Shown here: in pieces, positions 23,017 through 27,545 of the stretch | Layout of the letters: every line of letters begins with the position of its first letter | How positions within the stretch are numbered: position 1 is the first letter of the stretch | Source: an uncultured Clostridia bacterium | GTDB lineage: Bacteria > Bacillota_A > Clostridia > TANB77 > CAG-508 | Length of the DNA stretch: 27,545 nucleotides | Assembly: GCA_944388685.1 (NCBI GenBank) | Contig: CALXJS010000019.1 | Coordinates: 1 to 27,545 of the forward strand | Direction of reading: 5' to 3' | The notes under the pieces: generated by a model | The model's input: the letters and a program-made list of their open reading frames with translations, nothing else | What the model was told of the DNA's origin: nothing | The model's database searches: none | Position numbers and translations under genes: made by a program

Positions 23017-23502
23017 ATGTTAAGTATCATAGTAGCAAAAGCAAAAAACAATGTAATAGGAAAAGATAACAAATTAATATGGCATTTATCAGATGATTTA
23101 AAAAGATTTAAAAAATTAACAACAGGACATACCATTATCATGGGAAGAAAAACATTTGAATCACTAGGAAGAGTACTACCAAATAGGAAACACATTGTGT
23201 TTACACAAAATCCAGATTTTAAAGTAAATGATGAAAATGTAGAAATTGTACATTCCATGTTACAAATACAAGAATATATCGAAAATGAAGAAGAAGCATT
23301 TGTAATAGGTGGGGCAGTCATTTATAATTTATTAATGCCATATGTGAAAAAAATGTATGTAACAGAAATTGATGAAGAATTTGACGGAGACGCTTTCTTT
23401 CCAAGAATAGATGAAACAAAATGGAAAGAGGTTAGCAGAGAAAAAGGTCCAGAAGATGAAGAAAATAAATTTACATATGAATATGTAACTTATGAACGTT
23501 AG
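23017..23502 (+). CDS. folA: Dihydrofolate reductase
   Basis: This 161-residue DHFR has N-terminal SIIVAKAKNNVIGKDNKLIWHLSDDLKRFK, with the catalytic acid at Asp26. HTIIMGRKTFESLG is the NADPH-binding helix region. VIGGAVIYNLLMPYVKKMYVTEID is the conserved C-terminal half. It reduces dihydrofolate to tetrahydrofolate for the preceding thyA. The length is normal. AAAGGA precedes the ATG. The stop codon (23500-23502) touches the left arm of a 46-bp perfect palindrome. Confidence 0.93.
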   Translation: MLSIIVAKAKNNVIGKDNKLIWHLSDDLKRFKKLTTGHTIIMGRKTFESLGRVLPNRKHIVFTQNPDFKVNDENVEIVHSMLQIQEYIENEEEAFVIGGAVIYNLLMPYVKKMYVTEIDEEFDGDAFFPRIDETKWKEVSREKGPEDEENKFTYEYVTYER

Positions 23503-23673
23503 GGACGTGCCAAATCGTTTCAAAATGATACCAAAAGGGACAGACATAAGAATATAAAAAAATAAAAAACATGGTATATATTCATAAATTATAATATATA
23601 TCATGCTTTTTTATTTATATACAAAGAATGTCTGTCCCTTTTGGTATCATTTTGAAACGATTTGGCACGTCCC
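23502..23673. repeat. Long palindromic REP/MITE-like element with perfect 46-bp arms
   Basis: Positions 23502-23547 and 23628-23673 are exact inverted copies. The arms begin GGGACGTGCCAAATCG and continue to GGGACAGACAT. The 80-bp interior is itself a loose AT-rich palindrome (CATGGTATATA with TATATATCATG). It starts on the last base of the folA stop codon. GGGACxxxCC and GGGACAGAC blocks recall sequences mobilised by Y1/RAYT-type transposases, but no such gene is in the window. It should form a very stable hairpin in RNA. Confidence 0.85.
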
Positions 23674-23729
23674 CATTTGATTAAAAAGTCCGTTTTTTGG
23701 TTAAACTAAGTCCTGGAAGGATGATTTAG

Positions 23730-24728
23730 ATGTTTAAACCGAAAGCGATTTATTTTGAGAAGGATATTGTGAATTATGAACTAGGAAAAGAGTTAATGGA
23801 GAAATATAAAGAAATTCCAAAAGTAGAAATTGAAAACCATAATAATATAGAAGAGATGAGAAAAAAATCGAATAAAGAATTTATGGATATGAAACGTAAT
23901 TTAATTATTGGTGTTAGAAAAACACATAAATTTGTTCCTAATCATAAAACTTCAGATTTTTTAGTTCCATATACTTCTTCAGGCTGTACAGCGGCTTGTA
24001 TGTATTGTTATTTAGTGTGTAATTACAATAAATGTGCATATTTAAGATTATTTGTCAATAGAGAAAAGATGTTAGAAAAAATTATTAAAACAAGTGAAAA
24101 TTCAGAGAAAGAATTAACTTTTGAAATTGGCAGTAATAGTGATTTAATATTAGAAAATACAATTACAAATAATTTAGTTTGGACAATAGAAAATTTTAAA
24201 GATAGCAAAAAAGGATTTTTAACATTGCCAACGAAATTTTCTATGGTTGATGATATATTGGATTTAGATCATAGAGGAAGAGTCATTATTAGAATGAGTG
24301 TAAATCCCAAAGAAATTATTAATCGTGTCGAGTTTGGAACTTCAAGATTAGAAGAAAGAATAGAGGCAATTAATAAATTAAGTGAAGCAGGATATAAAGT
24401 GGGAATTTTAATTGCACCTGTTATTATGGTGAAAAATTGGAAAGAATTATATAAAGAATTAATTATAGAATTAGATAATAAACTTTCTAAAAAAGCAAAG
24501 CAACAGGTATTTTTTGAAATTATTTTTATGACATATAGTTTTGTGCATACAAAGATTAATGAAGAAGCTTTTCCAAATGCCATTAAAATTTATGATAAAG
24601 AAAAAATGCAGGGGAGAGGAAAAGGAAAGTATATGTATAAATCCGAGTTAAGAGAAGATGGGAAAAAGTTTTTGCTAGAAGAAATGCAAAAGTATTTTAA
24701 AGACAATACAATTGAATATATGGTGTGA
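23730..24728 (+). CDS. SPL-family radical SAM protein with Cys-to-Ser at the catalytic site
   Basis: This 332-residue protein aligns along its whole length with spore photoproduct lyase. Matches include IGVRKTHKFVP, the cluster motif GCTAACMYCYL (C86, C90, C93), YLRLFVN, TKFSMVDDILD, SVNPKEIINRVEFGTSRLEERIEA and the C-terminal GKGKYMY. SPL repairs the thymine dimer in germinating spores. In B. subtilis SplB the H-atom donor Cys141 lies in FEASCTSD; here the matching stretch is FEIGSNSD, so it is Ser135. Two extra cysteines (C97, C102) follow the cluster motif. It may be an SPL-like paralogue with another role, or use a different donor. GGAAGGATG precedes the ATG. It stands alone between a palindrome and a terminator. 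Confidence 0.75.
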   Translation: MFKPKAIYFEKDIVNYELGKELMEKYKEIPKVEIENHNNIEEMRKKSNKEFMDMKRNLIIGVRKTHKFVPNHKTSDFLVPYTSSGCTAACMYCYLVCNYNKCAYLRLFVNREKMLEKIIKTSENSEKELTFEIGSNSDLILENTITNNLVWTIENFKDSKKGFLTLPTKFSMVDDILDLDHRGRVIIRMSVNPKEIINRVEFGTSRLEERIEAINKLSEAGYKVGILIAPVIMVKNWKELYKELIIELDNKLSKKAKQQVFFEIIFMTYSFVHTKINEEAFPNAIKIYDKEKMQGRGKGKYMYKSELREDGKKFLLEEMQKYFKDNTIEYMV

Positions 24729-24737
24729 ACTATCATA

Positions 24738-24785
24738 AAACGACACATTTGCTTGGCAGAGCGATGTGTCGTTTATCCTTTTTAT
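24738..24785 (+). terminator. Intrinsic terminator after the SPL-like gene
   Basis: AAACGACACAT (24738-24748) pairs perfectly with ATGTGTCGTTT (24764-24774); ATCC and T5 follow. It starts 9 bp after the stop codon. The remaining gap to the ABC gene contains a small CGCA/TGCG hairpin and the promoter below. Confidence 0.65.
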
Positions 24786-24925
24786 GTGGTAACCGCATTT
24801 CTGCGATTGTCATTTCCTATATTTATTATATTTAAATATCAAATGTTTGTCAAATTTTTTCAGAATATTTAACTACTAAAAAATAAAATAATAAAACTTG
24901 CTTTTAATAAAAGGTAAGCTTAAAG

Positions 24926-24991
24926 TTCACTCAAAATTCACAAACAAAATGGAAAAAATTTCTTCTACTTTTTATTTCAATATGATATAAT
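24926..24991 (+). promoter_or_regulatory. Promoter region of the ABC transporter operon
   Basis: TGATATAAT (TATAAT at 24986-24991) is an extended -10. The -35 position holds only TTCTAC. Upstream, TTCAC occurs at 24926 and 24937, an exact 11-bp period as in OmpR-family sites. A hairpin, AGAAAAAT with ATTTTTCT, occupies the leader at about 25000-25021. Confidence 0.5.
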
Positions 24992-25087
24992 GTCATTAGA
25001 AAAATGTACAGAAATTTTTCTATACAATATATTTGTTAATCAATAGAAAATCTAATAGCAAAATCTCTTAAAGAAGGGAGAAAAAAT

Positions 25088-25789
25088 ATGGCATATATAG
25101 AATTTAAAAATGTTTGTAAAGAATATAAAATGGGAGAAATCATTATAAAAGCATTAGACAACACAAACTTTTCAATAGAAAAGGGAGAATTAGTTGTTGT
25201 TGTAGGACCATCAGGAGCAGGAAAAACGACAGCCTTAAATATATTAGGCGGTATGGATAGTGTAACTTCAGGAGATGTCATTGTTGATGGAAAAAATGTA
25301 TCAAAATTAAAAAATAAAGCATTAATCAAATATAGAAGAGAAGATATTGGATTTGTATTTCAATTCTATAATTTAGTACAAAATTTAACTGCAATTGAAA
25401 ATGTAGAATTGGCAACGCAAATTTGTAAAGATTCTTTAAGTCCAGATGAGGTCATGGAAAAAGTAGGATTAGCAGATAGAAAAAAGAATTTCCCATCTCA
25501 ATTATCAGGAGGAGAACAACAAAGAGTGGCAATTGCAAGGGCTATTGCAAAAAATCCAAAATTACTATTATGTGATGAGCCAACAGGTGCTTTGGATTAT
25601 AAAACAGGTAAACAAATTTTGAAATTATTGCAAGATACAGCCAGAAAAGAAAATATGACAGTTATTATCATAACCCATAATGCAGCAATTGCACCAATGG
25701 CAGATAAAATTATTAGATTTAAAAATGGAACTGCAGAGAGTATTGAAACCAATAAAAATCCAATTCCAGTAGAAAACATAGAATGGTAG
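25088..25789 (+). CDS. ABC transporter ATP-binding protein (MacB/LolD type)
   Basis: This 233-residue nucleotide-binding protein has Walker [10 protein letters not shown] (40-48), a Q-loop in [13 protein letters not shown], the signature [14 protein letters not shown], Walker [13 protein letters not shown] and H-loop IITHN. The MacB/LolD/SalX-type sequence pairs with FtsX-like permeases, and such a gene follows. It energises a mechanotransmission or export complex at the membrane; no substrate can be assigned. AGAAGGGAG precedes the ATG. The 3' end is 8 bp from a 44-bp palindrome that separates it from the permease, so the two genes are not closely coupled but probably co-transcribed. Confidence 0.92.
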   Translation: MAYIEFKNVCKEYKMGEIIIKALDNTNFSIEKGELVVVVGPSGAGKTTALNILGGMDSVTSGDVIVDGKNVSKLKNKALIKYRREDIGFVFQFYNLVQNLTAIENVELATQICKDSLSPDEVMEKVGLADRKKNFPSQLSGGEQQRVAIARAIAKNPKLLLCDEPTGALDYKTGKQILKLLQDTARKENMTVIIITHNAAIAPMADKIIRFKNGTAESIETNKNPIPVENIEW

Positions 25790-25797
25790 CATGTCCA

Positions 25798-25924
25798 TTG
25801 GGGAAGGATGATGATTTGGGGACGGAGAAAAAATCATCATTCTATAATTCTTAAAATTATATTATAAATTTATTTTCAACAATGATGATTTTTTCTCCGT
25901 CCCCAAATCATCATCCTTCCCCAA
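25798..25924. repeat. Long palindromic REP/MITE-like element, copy 2 of the GATGATTT family
   Basis: A perfect 44-bp inverted repeat (25798-25841 with 25881-25924) surrounds 39 bp of AT-rich sequence. The core GATGATTT, GGGGACGGAG, AAAAAATCATCATT is the same family as the element at 6721. Differences such as GACGGAG here versus GATGGAG there appear in both arms of each copy. Each arm also contains GATGATTT pairing with AAATCATC, so it can form two small hairpins instead of one large one. It sits between the ABC ATPase stop and the permease start. Confidence 0.85.
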
Positions 25925-25965
25925 ATGAGCAAAACAGTAACAAATGAACTTTGGAGGTGATGCGA

Positions 25966-27545
25966 GTGAAAATAAAAAAAGCATTACTAAAAGATACTTT
26001 TAAAGAAATCAAGAAATCATATAAACGATTTATCTCCATTTTGCTAATGGCTTTATTAGGTGTAGGCTTTTTTGCAGGATTAAGGGCTTCTTCGCCAGAT
26101 ATGGTAGATTCTATTGATACATATTATAAAAATCAGAATGTCTATGATATAGAAGTCATGTCAACCTTAGGATTAACAGATAGTGACATAGAGGCTTTAG
26201 CTAACATAGAAAATGTTGAAAATGTTTATGGTACATATAGTAGAGATGGGCTAATTAAAACAAATCACAAAGAAATCGTTTCCAAAATCTTATGTGTAGA
26301 TGATGTAAATAAGCCAATTTTGATAGAAGGAAGCATGCCTGAAAATATTGATGAATGTGTCGTAGAAGAAAGTTTTTTAGAAGGAACAGGTAAAAATATT
26401 GGAGATTATATTGATATTGAACCTGAAGCAACCGAGAGCACAGGAGCAACAGATGAAAGGGAGACGGAATATCTAAAAAATAAGACATTGAAGATTGTAG
26501 GTGTTGTTGAAAGTCCTTTGTATATATCAAGAGAAAGAGGAAGTACAAAATTAGGGACAGGTGTCATCAATTACTATATCTATGTTAATAGAGAAAATAT
26601 TAATTCAGAAGTGTATACAGAAATCTATATTACTTTAGAGAATAGAGATAAATACCAGACAGGAAGTAACAAGTATGAAGATTATGTAGAAGAAATAAAG
26701 AATAAAATAGAAGAAATCAAAGAAGAAAGAGAAAATGCAAGGTATCAAGAATTAATAGATGAAGCAAATGCAGAAATTGCAAAAGCAGAAGAAGAGTTTA
26801 ATACAGAAAAACAAAATGGGGAGACACAATTACAAGACGCAGAAAATCAAATAAATGAAGGAAAGGCACAAATCGAATCTGGAGAAGCTGAGATTAATCG
26901 TAATGAACAAAGTGCCAATCAACAATTTGCAAATGCAGAAACACAAATTGAAAATGCAAAAACAGAGGTTGCTAAAAATGCTTTAAGGTTAAATAATCAA
27001 AAAATCGAAGCAGAAAAAGGCTTTGAAGAAGCAGAAACACAAAAAGCAGGTTTGCAAAGTACATTAGATAATATCAATAATGCAATTAAAATCACAGATA
27101 ATTCCATAGCGGAAAAACAAGCACAATTAGAAACAGCTGAAACAGAAGAGAAAATAGCAATAATTAATCAAGAGATAGCCGAATTGCAAGCCACAAAACA
27201 AGTATATGAAACAAATAAACAAGCTACTGAAGCCGGAATTACAGAAATTGATAATCAAATTGCTAGTGGAAGACAAGAATTAGAAAATGCAGAAGCCCAA
27301 ATTGATAGTGCTAGAAATCAAATTACAAGTCAAGAAGCAACATTGGAGAAAACCAAAAATAGAACGTATGCACAAATTGCAAGTGCTAGAGCAGAATTAG
27401 AAAGTTCAAAAAGTGAAATTGAAACAGCAGAAGCAGAATTAGAACAATCAAGAGCAGAATTTAATAGTAAAATAGAAGAAGCTGAAGGCAAATTAATTGA
27501 CGCTAGAGAAAAGGTTTCTGAAATTGAAAAAGCAGAGTGGTATAT
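25966..27545 (+). CDS. ABC transporter permease, FtsX-like with long coiled coil (partial)
   Basis: The frame is open to the right edge, so about 526 N-terminal residues are seen. A basic start (VKIKKALLKDTFKEIKKSYKR) precedes the first transmembrane helix (about 21-38: RFISILLMALLGVGFFAG). MacB-like periplasmic-type sequence follows (SSPDMVDSIDTYYKNQNVYDIEV; ANIENVENVYGTY). From about residue 245 to the edge it is an alanine/glutamate/glutamine-rich coiled coil (repeats of AEAEIE-x-AK type). This matches the large ABC-transporter permeases of Clostridia that carry an extracellular coiled-coil stalk. GTG 25966 is chosen because GGAGGTG is 6 nt upstream; ATG 25960 lies too close to it. It works with the ATPase at 25088. 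Confidence 0.8.
   Translation, partial: MKIKKALLKDTFKEIKKSYKRFISILLMALLGVGFFAGLRASSPDMVDSIDTYYKNQNVYDIEVMSTLGLTDSDIEALANIENVENVYGTYSRDGLIKTNHKEIVSKILCVDDVNKPILIEGSMPENIDECVVEESFLEGTGKNIGDYIDIEPEATESTGATDERETEYLKNKTLKIVGVVESPLYISRERGSTKLGTGVINYYIYVNRENINSEVYTEIYITLENRDKYQTGSNKYEDYVEEIKNKIEEIKEERENARYQELIDEANAEIAKAEEEFNTEKQNGETQLQDAENQINEGKAQIESGEAEINRNEQSANQQFANAETQIENAKTEVAKNALRLNNQKIEAEKGFEEAETQKAGLQSTLDNINNAIKITDNSIAEKQAQLETAETEEKIAIINQEIAELQATKQVYETNKQATEAGITEIDNQIASGRQELENAEAQIDSARNQITSQEATLEKTKNRTYAQIASARAELESSKSEIETAEAELEQSRAEFNSKIEEAEGKLIDAREKVSEIEKAEWY

Noticed and set aside
26255..26548. Minus-strand frame inside the permease gene
   Set aside because: Lies opposite a continuous FtsX-like coding frame and encodes Leu/Phe-rich low-complexity sequence.

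Overview
The window is AT-rich, purine-loaded on the + strand and organised in short, tightly spaced operons with strong AGGAGG-type ribosome binding sites. It carries spore-forming Firmicutes markers: YqfC, YqfD, a PdaA-like deacetylase, a YlbF-family protein and an SPL-family radical SAM protein. Together these point to a low-GC, endospore-lineage member of the Clostridia, probably an anaerobe. The genetic code looks standard, because TAA, TAG and TGA all act as stops. Every gene but one small one is on the + strand.

Layout. (1) Positions 2-3127 hold a compact four-gene operon: the tail of an NAD-dependent epimerase/3beta-HSD-type reductase, a metallo-beta-lactamase-fold hydrolase, a PaaK/F390-synthetase-like adenylating enzyme and a ketoacyl-synthase III. 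This parts list resembles OleABCD-type head-to-head acyl condensation and is the best candidate for an undescribed pathway. (2) 3128-5562 is an accessory stretch: a phased direct-repeat array and promoter, a small protein overlapping a frameshifted DUF4160 gene, a deoxyribosyltransferase-like protein and an O-methyltransferase. (3) 5563-5904 holds a promoter-terminator unit with no ORF, a candidate small RNA. (4) 5905-12211 is a sporulation/core block: PdaA-like deacetylase, yqfC, yqfD, an unrecognised 405-residue protein where phoH is usually found, ybeY, DUF3048, YlbF-family and a YugP-like membrane protease.

(5) 12364-14896 is a TetR regulator with palindromes over its own promoter, then a long-chain acyl-CoA synthetase. 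(6) 14897-16130 is an unrecognised 283-residue protein behind a strong promoter preceded by three TGTAAC direct repeats with an exact 11-bp period (PhoB/PhoP/WalR-like). (7) 16271-16541 is a tRNA operon, tRNA(CAU) and tRNA-Tyr, with a clear promoter and terminator. (8) 16723-19621 holds a GT-C-like membrane protein, a candidate structured RNA, a small minus-strand gene behind a Spo0A-box-like site, and a membrane-anchored hypothetical. (9) 19724-23502 is a PflA-like radical SAM gene followed by folC, thyA and folA. These three supply folate polyglutamates, dTMP and tetrahydrofolate recycling. (10) 23730-27545 is an SPL-like radical SAM protein with Ser at the position of the catalytic Cys, then an ABC ATPase and a truncated FtsX-type permease with a long coiled coil.

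Four long palindromic elements (6721, 20613, 23502, 25798) each begin within about 10 bp of an upstream stop codon. Two are relatives whose arm differences are mirrored on both sides, and they look like REP/MITE-type elements. No CRISPR array, rRNA or intact transposase gene was seen.
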